A stretch of DNA of 64,000 nucleotides from Synechococcus sp. PCC 6312 (GTDB taxonomy: Bacteria > Cyanobacteriota > Cyanobacteriia > Thermosynechococcales > Thermosynechococcaceae), in contig NC_019680.1 in NCBI RefSeq assembly GCF_000316685.1, positions 3,481,407 through 3,545,406 of the forward strand, in the 5' to 3' direction. Below are positions 17,209-26,457 of this stretch, one piece after another (within the stretch, counting starts at the first letter, position 1; the number at the start of each line of letters is the position of its first letter). The position numbers and the translations under genes were made by a program. Under the pieces are notes generated by a model that worked only from the letters and a program-made list of their open reading frames with translations, did not search any database and was not told the origin of the DNA.

Positions 17209-18030
17209 TCAAGCTACCAATCCGATCCAACGAAAGTAAGCCGAAATCATTTCCTGTCCAAACAACGCCGCAATGGCTGCCCCCAAGGCTAAAAAAGGGC
17301 CAAAGGGCATCGGTTGTCGCCGGCCCAAAAACCCCAGGCCAATCCCTGCCAAACCCACCACGGCCCCCATCGCCGAGGCTAAGAAACAGGTCAATAACAG
17401 CAACTTCCACCCCAACCAGGCCCCAATCATCGCCGCTAATTTCCCATCTCCACCGCCCATCACTTCCTGTTGGAGAATGACTGCCCCACCCCAGCGAATC
17501 AGATCAAACAACCACAGGCCCAGAACCACAGAAATCACACTATTCGTCAAGGCCGACAAACAAGCCACCACTGTCCCCTGATCTGCCCAGGCCAAAAAAA
17601 TTTGAGCCATGATTCCGGTCATTACTCCCCACTTGGTTAAAATATGGGGCAAGGTGAGGGTGTCCAGATCGATCAGGGCTAAGGCCACCAGCCAACTCAG
17701 AAAAATCCAATCGGCCAAAGTCTGCCACTGCCAACCCAAGAGAAGAAAAACCGCCAGAAACTTCACAGCCACCCCAAGTTCAAGCAGGGGGTAGCGGGGA
17801 GAAATAGGAGCTTGGCAATAGCGGCATTGACCCCGCAAAAAGACCCAACCCAAGACTGGAATATTATCTTGGGGGCGTAGTCGAGTCAGGCAAGCAGGAC
17901 AACGGGAGGGGGGATAGATGAGGGATAAACCGGCCGGAATTCGATAAATCACCACATTCAGGAAGCTGCCAATTGCTGCACCCAACCCCAAAACCAAAAG
18001 GTTAACTAAACCATCAATAATCAGAGTCAA
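17209..18030 (-). CDS. pilD: Type IV prepilin peptidase / N-methyltransferase
   Basis: Inner-membrane aspartic protease that cleaves and N-methylates type IV prepilins. The 273 residues include an N-terminal GSFLNVVIYRIP motif, a zinc-binding CPAC...CRYC cytosolic loop (both CxxC pairs present) and about seven membrane segments. The two catalytic aspartates are in ALIDLDTLTLP and in MGGGDGKLAAMIGAWLGW (GxGD). The bifunctional form is indicated by the zinc loop. It would serve pili for motility and DNA uptake. No pilin genes are adjacent. Confidence 0.95.
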   Translation of the reverse strand: MTLIIDGLVNLLVLGLGAAIGSFLNVVIYRIPAGLSLIYPPSRCPACLTRLRPQDNIPVLGWVFLRGQCRYCQAPISPRYPLLELGVAVKFLAVFLLLGWQWQTLADWIFLSWLVALALIDLDTLTLPHILTKWGVMTGIMAQIFLAWADQGTVVACLSALTNSVISVVLGLWLFDLIRWGGAVILQQEVMGGGDGKLAAMIGAWLGWKLLLLTCFLASAMGAVVGLAGIGLGFLGRRQPMPFGPFLALGAAIAALFGQEMISAYFRWIGLVA

Positions 18031-18044
18031 TCTTCAATACAAAC

Positions 18045-18299
18045 TCATGCAGTGGGAGTAACATCTTGGGGCAGTTTTTGCGCTGGGACAAAGCATTCCC
18101 GTGGTAATAAAACGGGTTGGGTTTGAAAAATCACATGACCCCGCAAGGTTTCCCGGTCAATTGCCACTCCAGCAGGCAGTTGCTTATCCCCATGGGTTTG
18201 ATGATAGCAGGTATAAATGGCTTGTGCCGCGTGGAGAATTGTTGTTTCCGTAATCATGTCTAGCCTGTCACCCTCAGATGTCTGCATCATTTGAATCAT
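18045..18299 (-). CDS. Small hypothetical protein, up to 84 residues
   Basis: Not recognised. It lies 14 bases upstream of pilD on the same strand. The sequence ITETTILHAAQAIYTCYHQTHGDKQLPAGVAIDRETLRGHVIFQTQPVLLPRECFVP is compact and family-like without membrane segments. Several in-frame ATG codons exist (18299, 18257 and two between); none has a strong ribosome site, so the start is unsure. Coding is favoured by its tight spacing to pilD and absence of a better frame. Confidence 0.6.
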   Translation of the reverse strand: MIQMMQTSEGDRLDMITETTILHAAQAIYTCYHQTHGDKQLPAGVAIDRETLRGHVIFQTQPVLLPRECFVPAQKLPQDVTPTA

Positions 18300-18873
18300 G
18301 AATCTTATCTACTCCTTACACTACAGGGATCGTTTCTATGCTAACAATGGTTTTTCTTGCTTTATGCAGCGTTTGTGTCATATTTTCAGGTGTCTATGTT
18401 CACTAATACTTACTTGTTCTTGACTATTTTTATGCATCTCAGCTTGAAGGTTTAGGAATAAAGCAAGCCCATGGTAGCCGCCGCTCATGATCCCGTAAAA
18501 ACTTCTGGGAATCCTCCTTAAGTTAGGCCATAACGCAATTGCGACTCATTTTTATGCAAGTTTGCAGGGATATAGCATGACTCATTTACGGCTCTTATGG
18601 GGACAAGTCAAGAAATGCTTTATGGGCAGTCTTTTTAAGATGTCTCCTCTCTTAGAACAGTCTGCATAAGGCTAGATTGCTTGACGTTGAGGCGGATCAA
18701 GAAAACGAGCTTGGGTATCGGGTTGGGCCTTGAATCGGCGGACTCACCAACTGGGATCGGCGGCACTGCCTGTGAGTATTGGGACGATTCATACCCCTGA
18801 GATTTAAGTTCCCAGGCCCGGTGATTGCCCAGAGGGAATTAAGATCTAAGGGATCAAAACTTGGGCCTAAAGC
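18300..18873. other. Intergenic region before larC, no gene seen
   Basis: About 570 bases between divergent genes. The only open frame, on the minus strand at 18697-18972, overlaps larC and has low-complexity shadow character. No terminator, repeat or RNA fold was recognised. Confidence 0.45.
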
Positions 18874-20100
18874 ATGGTGAACGTTGCCTATTGTGACTGT
18901 CCAATGGGGATTGCCGGGGATATGGTCTTGGGGGCCGTAGTGGATGCGGGAGTGCCCTTGGCCTACCTCCAAGCAGAACTGGGGAAGCTGGGCCTGGGGG
19001 ATGAGTTTACCCTAGAGATCGAACGAGTCACCCGCCAAGGCCAGGCCGGAACTAAGGCCCATGTGCATCTTCAGGATCGGGGCCATCACCATCATGCCCA
19101 TCCCCACGGTCGCCACTGGCCGGAAATTGTCCAACTGATTCAAGCGGCGGCACTTCCCCCCCAAGTCACAGCCTGGAGTTTACGGATTTTTGAACAGTTA
19201 GCCAGGGCTGAGGGGGCGGTACATGGGATTCTTCCCGAAAAAGTCCATTTCCATGAGGTGGGGGCCGTAGATGCCATTGTGGATATTGTCGGGAGTTGCC
19301 TTGGCCTGGACTGGTTGGGAATTGAGGCGATCTATTGTTCGGCCTTGCCCAGTGGGGGTGGAACGGTGAGAGCGGCCCACGGAATTTTACCTGTCCCTGT
19401 CCCCGCCGTATTGCAGCTTTATCAAAGTCGGCAAGTTCCCATCTATGACAACGGGGTTCAGAAAGAACTGGTTACGCCAACAGGTGCGGCCATTGTTGTG
19501 GCCTTAGCTGAGGCCTTTGGCTCTCCCCCAGCCATGGAGATTAGGAAAATTGGTTTAGGAGCCGGAACACAAGACTTAGCCACTCCCAATCTTTTTCGGC
19601 TTTGGATCGGCCAGTTATCCCCTGCTCCAGGACCTACGGAGATTCCCTACCAAACCGATGAAATTATTGAACTCCAAACCCAAGTGGATGATCTCAGTCC
19701 CCAGGCCATCGGCTATACCTTAGATGCACTCTACCAGGCCGGGGCAGTGGAGGTATTTACTCAGGCCATTATGATGAAAAAAAATCGTCCGGGCCTGTTG
19801 ATCACCGTATTATCTCCCCTGGCAACGGCCTTGGCCTGTGAAGAAGTGCTTTTCCGAGAAACAACAACCTTGGGGATTCGGCGGCAGCTCCAATCACGAC
19901 ATATCCTCAAGCGAGAAATCGTCACCATCACCACACCCTATGGGCCGATGCCAGTCAAGTTGGGATACTGGGGCCAGGAGTTAGTCACAATCCAACCCGA
20001 ATATGAAGACTGTGCCCAATTAGCCGCAACTCAGCAAATTCCATGGCGTGAGGTTCACCGTCAAGCCATGGCCGCAGCCTATGCACGTTATCGCGACTAA
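18874..20100 (+). CDS. larC: LarC, nickel-pincer cofactor nickel insertase
   Basis: CTP-dependent cyclometallase that inserts nickel into the pyridinium-dithiocarboxylate cofactor used by LarA-type racemases and epimerases. The 408 residues begin with [22 protein letters not shown], the family hallmark. They include a histidine-rich metal loop ([11 protein letters not shown], about residues 71-81), [33 protein letters not shown], and the C-terminal [25 protein letters not shown] domain. Both halves lie in one frame, unlike the frameshifted larC1/larC2 of Lactobacillus. No larA, larB or larE is adjacent. Confidence 0.95.
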   Translation: MVNVAYCDCPMGIAGDMVLGAVVDAGVPLAYLQAELGKLGLGDEFTLEIERVTRQGQAGTKAHVHLQDRGHHHHAHPHGRHWPEIVQLIQAAALPPQVTAWSLRIFEQLARAEGAVHGILPEKVHFHEVGAVDAIVDIVGSCLGLDWLGIEAIYCSALPSGGGTVRAAHGILPVPVPAVLQLYQSRQVPIYDNGVQKELVTPTGAAIVVALAEAFGSPPAMEIRKIGLGAGTQDLATPNLFRLWIGQLSPAPGPTEIPYQTDEIIELQTQVDDLSPQAIGYTLDALYQAGAVEVFTQAIMMKKNRPGLLITVLSPLATALACEEVLFRETTTLGIRRQLQSRHILKREIVTITTPYGPMPVKLGYWGQELVTIQPEYEDCAQLAATQQIPWREVHRQAMAAAYARYRD

Positions 20101-20254
20101 ACCTGACTAAGGTAAGGCTGTCTAGCCTGGTTGTTCCCAGATGAGGGTGGCCTTAAAAACTCTCCTAAAGACTCATGCATCAGGCCTTATCCGTAGCCGA
20201 CTCACAATTGATCTCTGATCTATGAGTCCGAGTGTACCCCTAAATTTATTGCTT

Positions 20255-20908
20255 TTAGGAAACTTGGTTGTGCTCAACCCAGATGCGAACTAATTCGGCC
20301 CGATTGTGGGCTTGGAATTTTTGTAAAAGACTGCCGACATATTTTTCAATCGTTCGGGCACTTAAATGGAGTTCTCCACCAATTTGGGCATTGGATAATC
20401 CTTGGGATAAATACCGTAACACCTCCTCTTCCCGGGGAGTTAGGGCCGGAGCAGGGGTGAGACTTTCATGGGTTGGAGCTCCCAGGGCCGGTGGTGTTTG
20501 TGAGATCGTCCGTTGTTGCCATTCCGCTTGAATAAGTTGATTGCGCTCCAAGAGATTACGGACAATTGCTCCCAGTTCCTCTAGCTCAAACGGCTTAGAT
20601 AAATAGCTATCCGCTCCGGTTTGATAGGCTTTAATCCGAGCCTGGGTTTGGCTGCGGCCAGTTAAGTAAATCACCGGTAACAGTCGGAGGGCAGGTTGTT
20701 GGCGGATGCGTTGGACAAGTTGGTATCCATCCATTTCCGGCATGGCAATGTCCGTAATTAATAAATGGGGTTGAAATTGATTGATCATCGCCAAGGCTTC
20801 CTGACCATGCCGGGCCTGGAGAACCAAATAGCCATGATCTTCTAAATAGTGATGCACAGCCATGCGAATCCCAGGATCATCGTCAGTTACCAACACGGTT
20901 AACGGCAT
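20255..20908 (-). CDS. NarL/LuxR-type response regulator, Rre1/Ycf29-like
   Basis: A 217-residue regulator. The receiver domain (about 1-125) has the acidic pair in VTDDDPG, the phospho-acceptor Asp in LLITDIAMPEMDGY, and the lysine in YLSKPFELEEL. The LuxR-type HTH (about 150-210) reads LTPREEEVLRYLSQGLSNAQIGGELHLSARTIEKYVGSLLQKF. The combination, the linker ELGAIVRNLLERNQLIQAEW and the length match Rre1 (Ycf29) of cyanobacteria and plastids, which responds to Hik2/Hik34-type stress signalling. It may be a paralogue, so no symbol is given. No kinase gene is adjacent. Confidence 0.87.
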   Translation of the reverse strand: MPLTVLVTDDDPGIRMAVHHYLEDHGYLVLQARHGQEALAMINQFQPHLLITDIAMPEMDGYQLVQRIRQQPALRLLPVIYLTGRSQTQARIKAYQTGADSYLSKPFELEELGAIVRNLLERNQLIQAEWQQRTISQTPPALGAPTHESLTPAPALTPREEEVLRYLSQGLSNAQIGGELHLSARTIEKYVGSLLQKFQAHNRAELVRIWVEHNQVS

Positions 20909-20951
20909 ACAGACAACCCCGCCATGATGAACAGTTAATCAATGGTTGTTA

Positions 20952-21488
20952 TTAAATAAATTGAGTTTTAGTTTGTAAATACTGCTGCACGGCCCCAGCT
21001 AATTGCCGGAAATTAGGCTCGATCTTTTGTCCGAGGTAGTCCTCCACGGCCTGGGCCATCACCCCGGCTAAAAAACCTGGAACTCCTTTAATTTTGTCAG
21101 GATTAATGGTTAGATGTCCTTGGCTTTTAATCAGGGTTTGATGATCATTATCTATAAAAATGTTTTTTCCGAGGCATTGCACCGCTTCCGTAAACGCATG
21201 GGTTTGAATCTGCCAATCGGTGACAAATTCAGCATCATGCCAATCGGTAATATCTGTCCAAGACAACATGGCATCACTGAGTAGGGCGCGGGCGGCTAAG
21301 GGAATTTCGCCCCCTCCATGCCAGACCAAGACAAGATGCAGGCCAGGATTTTTTTCCTCACGGCTTTTGACTTCAATTTCCCTCACGTTGGTGAGATAGG
21401 GGGTAAGCTCCAATAGGTGATCGCGATAGGCTTGATAAACTAAGGGGCGAGGAAAGGGTAAGGTTACCTGAGTGTTAATTTGCATCAT
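20952..21488 (-). CDS. DUF1997-like SRPBCC-fold protein
   Basis: A 178-residue soluble protein. It opens with a START/SRPBCC-like strand-helix (VTLPFPRPLVYQAYRDHLLELTPYLTNVREIEV), followed by HLVLVWHGGGEIPLAARALLSDAMLSWTDITDW and ends with LAGVMAQAVEDYLGQKIEPNFRQLAGAVQ. This layout fits polyketide-cyclase-like lipid or pigment-binding folds found in many cyanobacteria. Located 43 bases upstream of the Rre1-like regulator on the same strand, possibly one transcript. Ligand unknown. Confidence 0.72.
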   Translation of the reverse strand: MMQINTQVTLPFPRPLVYQAYRDHLLELTPYLTNVREIEVKSREEKNPGLHLVLVWHGGGEIPLAARALLSDAMLSWTDITDWHDAEFVTDWQIQTHAFTEAVQCLGKNIFIDNDHQTLIKSQGHLTINPDKIKGVPGFLAGVMAQAVEDYLGQKIEPNFRQLAGAVQQYLQTKTQFI

Positions 21489-21748
21489 GGCCCAATTCGC
21501 ACCTAGTGGCGATAATGATTAGCATGGCAGACTTTTGGAATGTTTGGTTAGGTGTTCAATAACGGGGCCTGGTACGAGCCATCATTACCCCATAGCCCAG
21601 TCCTGTTAACTTATCTTATTCAAGGATTTGTCTAAAGTCATACCTCTTGGCCGCAGGTAACTGACAAACTCAGGTTAAGATAGAACGACTTCCCCCCCTC
21701 TCCTCAAGTTCATGCACTTGGGCTAAGGAAAAGATTGCGCGCGTTTTT

Positions 21749-23029
21749 ATGGAAGAAGCTCCCCCCAGCATCCCCACGGCTCTATCTCAATTGGAGTTGC
21801 CTTGGTTACAGGAGATGAGGGTGTCCCCAGTCCCGACCCCAGAGGAACCAGAAGCAGAGGTTTTTCCCGACCCCCCATCTCTGCCTCAAACCCCTGTGGC
21901 GATCACTAATCCTCACAAATTGAGTAATCTCGACGGCCATTCCGCTGAACCTAACTGGCCCCAGCGGGTTTTGCATCTAGAGCAGGCCCTCGATCAATGT
22001 CAAGTCTATATTGAAGAATTGAAACAACAACTGGTTGAGCAACAGTTTTTAGAAGATATTCTTGCTCGGACAGAAGAAACAGCCCAAATTCAACAACAGG
22101 CCATTCTCAGTCTTAAGCAACAATTAGCAGACTACTATCACACACAAGGACAGTTGAATCAACTACAGGCTAGTCATACGGCACTCCAAGACCAACTCCA
22201 GCATCTCCAACAAGCCTATGACCACCAGGCCGACCTTTTTAAGGAATCTCAAGCCCTGACTCAGCAACGGCAGGCCGAAATAAACCAGCTTCAGCATCAG
22301 TTGCGGCCGCACCAAGAGCAAATTCAGCTCCTTCAATATCGCATTGGCCAGTTAGAATCCCAAGTCCAAGACCGACAACAAAGGATCACAGACCTAGAGT
22401 CCCGCCTCCAACGATCAGCCCAAATTGTCGCTACCCAACAGGAAATAATTACTGCGCTGCAAAAGGCCCAAGGCCCAGAGTCTAGCAAAAATCAAGTTAT
22501 CCAAGGTCTGAGTCAAAACCTTCTCACGGCCCAAACCAAAATCTACACCTTAGAAACAGAATATAGTAGCCAACGACTGCACCAGGCCCAACTCCAACAC
22601 CATGCCCAAGAAGTTGAAGAACACGCCATTCAGCAACAGGTCAGGATTAACAAATTAGAGCAGCAGGTGGCGGAAATGCAGGAGCAAATTTTGCACCAGG
22701 CCCAACAGGAGCGGGAACAGGAAACCGCCATCCAGCACTGGAAAGATCGCCACCACCAGGCCGATGCCACAATTTGCCAACTCAAGGCCGTTCTCACCAA
22801 TATCCTTACGGATCGGAAGCTCTTGGAGTTGATTCACCTGGATGCAGATTCGATACGGATTTCTTGGGGGACAGGAGAGGAAGTGAGCAATCTCTTACAT
22901 TTCTTAGAGATGAATGACCCAGCCCCCTTAAGCAAACCCGCCAAATATTTAAGTGCGGCGGATACTACGGCCAATAGTGAAGACGATCGGGAATTGAACC
23001 CGCTGCCAACCCGGATCCGCGGGCATTAA
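21749..23029 (+). CDS. Glutamine-rich coiled-coil protein, 426 residues
   Basis: A proline-rich acidic N-terminus (residues 1-70) is followed by about 280 residues of unbroken coiled coil with very high glutamine content (LKQQLVEQQFLEDILARTEE, QRQAEINQLQHQLRPHQEQ, RIGQLESQVQDRQQRITDLE). A short folded tail (LTDRKLLELIHLDADSIRISWG) and a polar end follow. There is no membrane segment or signal peptide. Such proteins are often structural or scaffold components. It resembles other cyanobacterial Gln-rich coiled-coil proteins of unknown role. Independent neighbours give no hint. Confidence 0.8.
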   Translation: MEEAPPSIPTALSQLELPWLQEMRVSPVPTPEEPEAEVFPDPPSLPQTPVAITNPHKLSNLDGHSAEPNWPQRVLHLEQALDQCQVYIEELKQQLVEQQFLEDILARTEETAQIQQQAILSLKQQLADYYHTQGQLNQLQASHTALQDQLQHLQQAYDHQADLFKESQALTQQRQAEINQLQHQLRPHQEQIQLLQYRIGQLESQVQDRQQRITDLESRLQRSAQIVATQQEIITALQKAQGPESSKNQVIQGLSQNLLTAQTKIYTLETEYSSQRLHQAQLQHHAQEVEEHAIQQQVRINKLEQQVAEMQEQILHQAQQEREQETAIQHWKDRHHQADATICQLKAVLTNILTDRKLLELIHLDADSIRISWGTGEEVSNLLHFLEMNDPAPLSKPAKYLSAADTTANSEDDRELNPLPTRIRGH

Positions 23030-23124
23030 CGTTAGATGCATAACGAATTGCGCTAATTGCGACCAGACAACAAGCGGGGTAAGATCAATCGTAAATCCTC
23101 AAGATTCCGGGAAAACCTTGTCCT

Positions 23125-23832
23125 ATGAACCTCGCACGCAGCCCAAAATCCGTGGTGATTGCCCCCTCAATCCTCTCGGCTGATTTTAGTCGGCTTGGGG
23201 ATGAAATTCGGGCTGTGGATGCCGCTGGTGCTGACTGGATTCACGTGGATGTCATGGATGGCCGGTTTGTCCCCAATATCACCATCGGCCCCTTGATTGT
23301 CGAAGCAATTCGCCCCGTCACCCCTAAGCCCCTTGATGTCCATTTAATGATTGTTGAGCCAGAAAAATATGTGGCTGACTTTGCTAAGGCTGGGGCCGAT
23401 ATTATTTCAGTCCATGCCGAGCACAATGCCTCTCCCCACCTCCATCGGACATTGGGACAAATTCGGGAATTAGGGAAGCAAGCAGGTGTGGTGCTCAACC
23501 CCTCAACCCCCCTGGAACTGATTGAATATGTGTTGGAGCTCTGTGATTTGATCTTGATTATGAGTGTCAATCCTGGGTTTGGTGGTCAAAAGTTTATTCC
23601 TGAAGTTGTCCCCAAAATTCGCCGCTTACGCGCCATCTGTGAGGAGCGGGGCTTGGATCCCTGGATTGAAGTAGATGGGGGTCTAAAAGGGGATAATACC
23701 TGGCAAGTTTTAGAAGCCGGAGCCAATGCGATTGTGGCCGGTTCAGCCGTCTTCAAAGCCAAGGACTACGCCCAGGCCATTGAGGGAATTCGCAACAGCA
23801 AACGCCCCATTCCTGAGTTAATCACGGCCTAA
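23125..23832 (+). CDS. rpe: Ribulose-phosphate 3-epimerase
   Basis: Interconverts ribulose 5-phosphate and xylulose 5-phosphate in the Calvin cycle and oxidative pentose phosphate pathway. The 235-residue TIM barrel shows [17 protein letters not shown], the metal-site strand [48 protein letters not shown] and the phosphate-binding EVDGGLK...[12 protein letters not shown]. All catalytic aspartate and histidine positions are present. It is followed 28 bases later by licD. Confidence 0.98.
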   Translation: MNLARSPKSVVIAPSILSADFSRLGDEIRAVDAAGADWIHVDVMDGRFVPNITIGPLIVEAIRPVTPKPLDVHLMIVEPEKYVADFAKAGADIISVHAEHNASPHLHRTLGQIRELGKQAGVVLNPSTPLELIEYVLELCDLILIMSVNPGFGGQKFIPEVVPKIRRLRAICEERGLDPWIEVDGGLKGDNTWQVLEAGANAIVAGSAVFKAKDYAQAIEGIRNSKRPIPELITA

Positions 23833-23860
23833 ATTCAACTCAACACGGGATTGATTGAGT

Positions 23861-24682
23861 ATGGCTGAACCAACGGCAAAACCGGATCAGCATTTAGAGC
23901 CAATGAACTTGTCCGAAGTGCATCAAACGCTGCTGAGGATGTTGGCCGTGGTTACGGAATTATTGGATCACCATGGCCTAGACTATTGCTTATTTGGGGG
24001 AGGGTGTCTTGGTATTGCCCGTCATGATCATGGCTTTGTCCCTTGGGATGATGATTTAGATTTAGCCGTTTGGGCCCGGGATTGGCCGCGACTACCCAAG
24101 GTTTTCGCCCATCTACCGACTCCCTACGCCACCCTTCTAAAAGGTACATCCTATTTTCCAACCTTTAATGTATTTGATAGTTCAACCCAAGTATCTGGGG
24201 CTACGAATGCCGAATCAGCAGGGGTTTTTATTGATATTGTGCCGATGATGGTCTGGCCAGGCAAGTTGGCTAAGGTGATTGACCGAGTCCTAGAGGTTTT
24301 GGCAAGAACAGACGTTTCAACCTCACCCGTGGCCTGGAAACGCTTAGTCAGTCGAATCATTTGTTCCTTGCCTTTGGCCCGTGTAGCTCAATGTGTACAA
24401 AGACATATTTTTTTTCCCTACATCTTGACATCGGATCGACGCTTATTTACTCAAAAACAGGGATTAGTCACCGGAGCATTGGGCCGTCCTTGGCATGGGA
24501 AGTATCCGTTTGATGTCATTTTCCCAACCCAACTGAGCCACATCCATCAAGTCCCCGTCAAAATTCCCCGTCACCTGGATCAATTTCTTAAAAATCGCTA
24601 CGGCACAAAATATCTGGAGATTCCCGATGATGCTAAGCGGTGGCGGCATTTTCAGCAAGCCTATCGAATTGTGAATCCATGA
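23861..24682 (+). CDS. LicD-family phosphotransferase
   Basis: Nucleotidyltransferase-fold enzyme that moves a phospho-alcohol group (phosphocholine, or in some relatives glycerol- or ribitol-phosphate) from a CDP carrier to a glycan. The signature is LFGGGCLGIARHDHGFVPWDDDLDLAVWARDW (about residues 47-78), with the metal-binding DDDLD. The middle carries a membrane-leaning segment (VSRIICSLPLARVAQCVQRHIFF) and the end has PRHLDQFLKNRYGTKYLEIP, also typical. The ATG at 23861 is chosen over the in-frame TTG at 23855. Its stop overlaps the start of the cytidylyltransferase gene (ATGA), strong evidence for a functional pair. Confidence 0.9.
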   Translation: MAEPTAKPDQHLEPMNLSEVHQTLLRMLAVVTELLDHHGLDYCLFGGGCLGIARHDHGFVPWDDDLDLAVWARDWPRLPKVFAHLPTPYATLLKGTSYFPTFNVFDSSTQVSGATNAESAGVFIDIVPMMVWPGKLAKVIDRVLEVLARTDVSTSPVAWKRLVSRIICSLPLARVAQCVQRHIFFPYILTSDRRLFTQKQGLVTGALGRPWHGKYPFDVIFPTQLSHIHQVPVKIPRHLDQFLKNRYGTKYLEIPDDAKRWRHFQQAYRIVNP

Positions 24683-25113
24683 CAACGGCGATAACCTTTG
24701 GTGCGTTTGATTTACTTCACTACGGGCATTTGCGGCTTTTGGCTCGAATGGCTGAGATGGCATCGCACGTTATTGTTGGCCTGGCCACGGATGAAGTGAT
24801 CATGGCCTGTGGGAAAGCAGCCCCCTTCTATAGGTTTGAGATTCGCCAAGAAATGTTACTCCATACTTGCTATGTCAATCAGGTTTTACGCCATGGTAGT
24901 GCCATTGATGGCGGGGGACGGGTCAAAATTATTCAGGAAAAAATTGATTTCGTACAATCTCATCAGGTAAATTTAGTCGTTATGGGTAGTGATTGGCGCG
25001 GTGAGTATGATTTTCTCAAGCCCTATTGCGATGTTTGCTATCTGGAGCGGACACCTGATATTTCAACGACTAAAATCAAGCAACAACTATCAGGGGCAGT
25101 AATGGCAGATTAG
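24679..25113 (+). CDS. Glycerol-3-phosphate cytidylyltransferase-like enzyme
   Basis: A 144-residue nucleotidyltransferase of the TagD type, which makes CDP-alcohols from CTP. The first motif is ITFGAFDLLHYGHLRLLARM (GxFDxxHxGH). The HGSAIDGGGR stretch and NLVVMGSDWRGEYDFLKPYC follow, and the C-terminal signature is RTPDISTTKIKQ. The ATG at 24679 overlaps the licD stop; the longer frame from 24640 lies inside licD. The pair would make a CDP-alcohol and hand it to LicD. Whether the alcohol is glycerol, choline or another compound is not decidable here; the TagD-like motif favours glycerol. Confidence 0.88.
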   Translation: MTTAITFGAFDLLHYGHLRLLARMAEMASHVIVGLATDEVIMACGKAAPFYRFEIRQEMLLHTCYVNQVLRHGSAIDGGGRVKIIQEKIDFVQSHQVNLVVMGSDWRGEYDFLKPYCDVCYLERTPDISTTKIKQQLSGAVMAD

Positions 25114-25218
25114 AGTTATTTCGAGAGTTGGGCTGGAATTGGGAGATGGGTATTGAAACTGGCTTACGCAACAACTTTCTAACTTAATCCAGGCTGATTA
25201 TACTGAGTCAAATTTCCC

Positions 25219-25353
25219 ATGCAGTTGGCCGGGGAGACATTAACTATCAAATAGGGGCGTGAGCTAGAAGAACTTTTGCGCTTAAAAGAGCTAGTGGATA
25301 ACTATGATCAAATCCGAGAAATGGGCTTTTGGGGAAATCTGGAAAGCTCATGA
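25219..25353 (+). pseudogene. Small frame broken by one in-frame TAG
   Basis: From the ATG at 25219 the frame reads MQLAGETLTIK, then a TAG at 25252-25254, then GRELEELLRLKELVDNYDQI and on to a TGA at 25351. Composition after the TAG looks protein-like (charged amphipathic helix). It sits in 240 bases between the cytidylyltransferase and the hydrolase genes. It is probably the remnant of a small gene; read-through cannot be excluded. Low confidence. Confidence 0.3.
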
Positions 25354-25356
25354 CCG

Positions 25357-26457
25357 TCATCTCTTGGAAGATTGCCCATTAAACCAGGCCAAGACTCGAT
25401 TCCAGGCCCACCAGCCATCCGGATCACCCCAGCGTTTTTGTTCTCGGTTGTCACTTAAGTAGCCGACATGGCCGCCATATCGAGTTAAGTGTAAATGCAA
25501 GGCTGGATTGTGGTGGCAAATCTGTTTTAAGTCGGGAATAATGCTGGGGTCAAAGAGGGGATCATCGGCAGCATAGAGGATATAAACGGGCCGCTTGAGT
25601 TGGTCGAGAAATCGGAAGGGACTACTGGCCTGGTAGTATGCAGCAACAGATTCAAACCCCAAGCGCGGAATCACCAACTCCTGATCAAATTCCCAAATAC
25701 TATTCGCCCGTTGAATTGCTTCTAAATCCAAGGCCTGGGGATGGTAGGCGTAGAGATGCCGGGCCAGAATTTTGAGTTGCTTGGTGATGGATCGTTCTAT
25801 CGCTCGGCCCCAAGGAGTTTTGACTAAATACTTCAAGGAGCGCAAGGAATCTAAACTCGGACAAATGACCGCTACCCCAGCAATATCAGCATTATTCTCT
25901 GTTTCGGCGGCGTGCAGTCCCCAAAGTGCTAATTGTCCACCCAAGGAATAGCCAACCAACCAATAGGGAGGAGGACAACCCAGTCCGGCGGCTTGTTCAG
26001 CAATGGCCAGAAAATCGCCACCCTCATAAATGCCATCGGATGTCAACGTTGGGCAAAGCTCGCCTGTTTTACCATGTCCACGCCAGTCAAATAAAATTAC
26101 CCCATAGCCTCTGTCCCAGGCCTTGCGCCCAAAAATTTGCAGATACCACTGGTTTGTTAGCTCTCCCGTAATCCCGTAAGTTGCGATCACAGTGCCGGGG
26201 GAAACTTGGGATTTTGGGGAACCGACCCAGGCCCAAAGGGGAATATTCTGCCCGCCTTGAATAATTTGCTCTTGATAAGGGGGTTGGGCATAGGGAGTTA
26301 AAGCCTGCCAGTTGCGTCCGTGAATTAGGGCCGTATAGAGAGTATGGATCAGGCCGGAACGTAAAAGCAGCGGGGGATAATAGGGGGGCAAATCTGATGG
26401 GGAATGGGGCATGGGTTGGCTAATGGGAGGGGGATTCACAGGCCTGGGGGGATACAT
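25357..26457 (-). CDS. Alpha/beta hydrolase, YheT-like esterase family
   Basis: A 366-residue alpha/beta-hydrolase. The oxyanion region is TVIATYGITGELTN, the substrate strand GVILFDWRGHGKT, and the nucleophile elbow GYSLGGQLAL holds the catalytic serine. AADDPLFDPS supplies the aspartate and YGGHVGYL the histidine, so the triad is complete. The order and NGGH-like ending fit the YheT/ABHD1-3 type of lipid or ester hydrolases. An internal ATG at 26410-26412 is an alternative start. The N-terminal proline-rich stretch overlaps the start of the divergent amidase gene. Confidence 0.87.
   Translation of the reverse strand: MYPPRPVNPPPISQPMPHSPSDLPPYYPPLLLRSGLIHTLYTALIHGRNWQALTPYAQPPYQEQIIQGGQNIPLWAWVGSPKSQVSPGTVIATYGITGELTNQWYLQIFGRKAWDRGYGVILFDWRGHGKTGELCPTLTSDGIYEGGDFLAIAEQAAGLGCPPPYWLVGYSLGGQLALWGLHAAETENNADIAGVAVICPSLDSLRSLKYLVKTPWGRAIERSITKQLKILARHLYAYHPQALDLEAIQRANSIWEFDQELVIPRLGFESVAAYYQASSPFRFLDQLKRPVYILYAADDPLFDPSIIPDLKQICHHNPALHLHLTRYGGHVGYLSDNREQKRWGDPDGWWAWNRVLAWFNGQSSKR

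Noticed and set aside
17163-17794. Plus-strand proline- and alanine-rich frames across the prepilin peptidase gene
   Set aside because: They are shadows of pilD, whose catalytic aspartates and zinc cysteines are clear.
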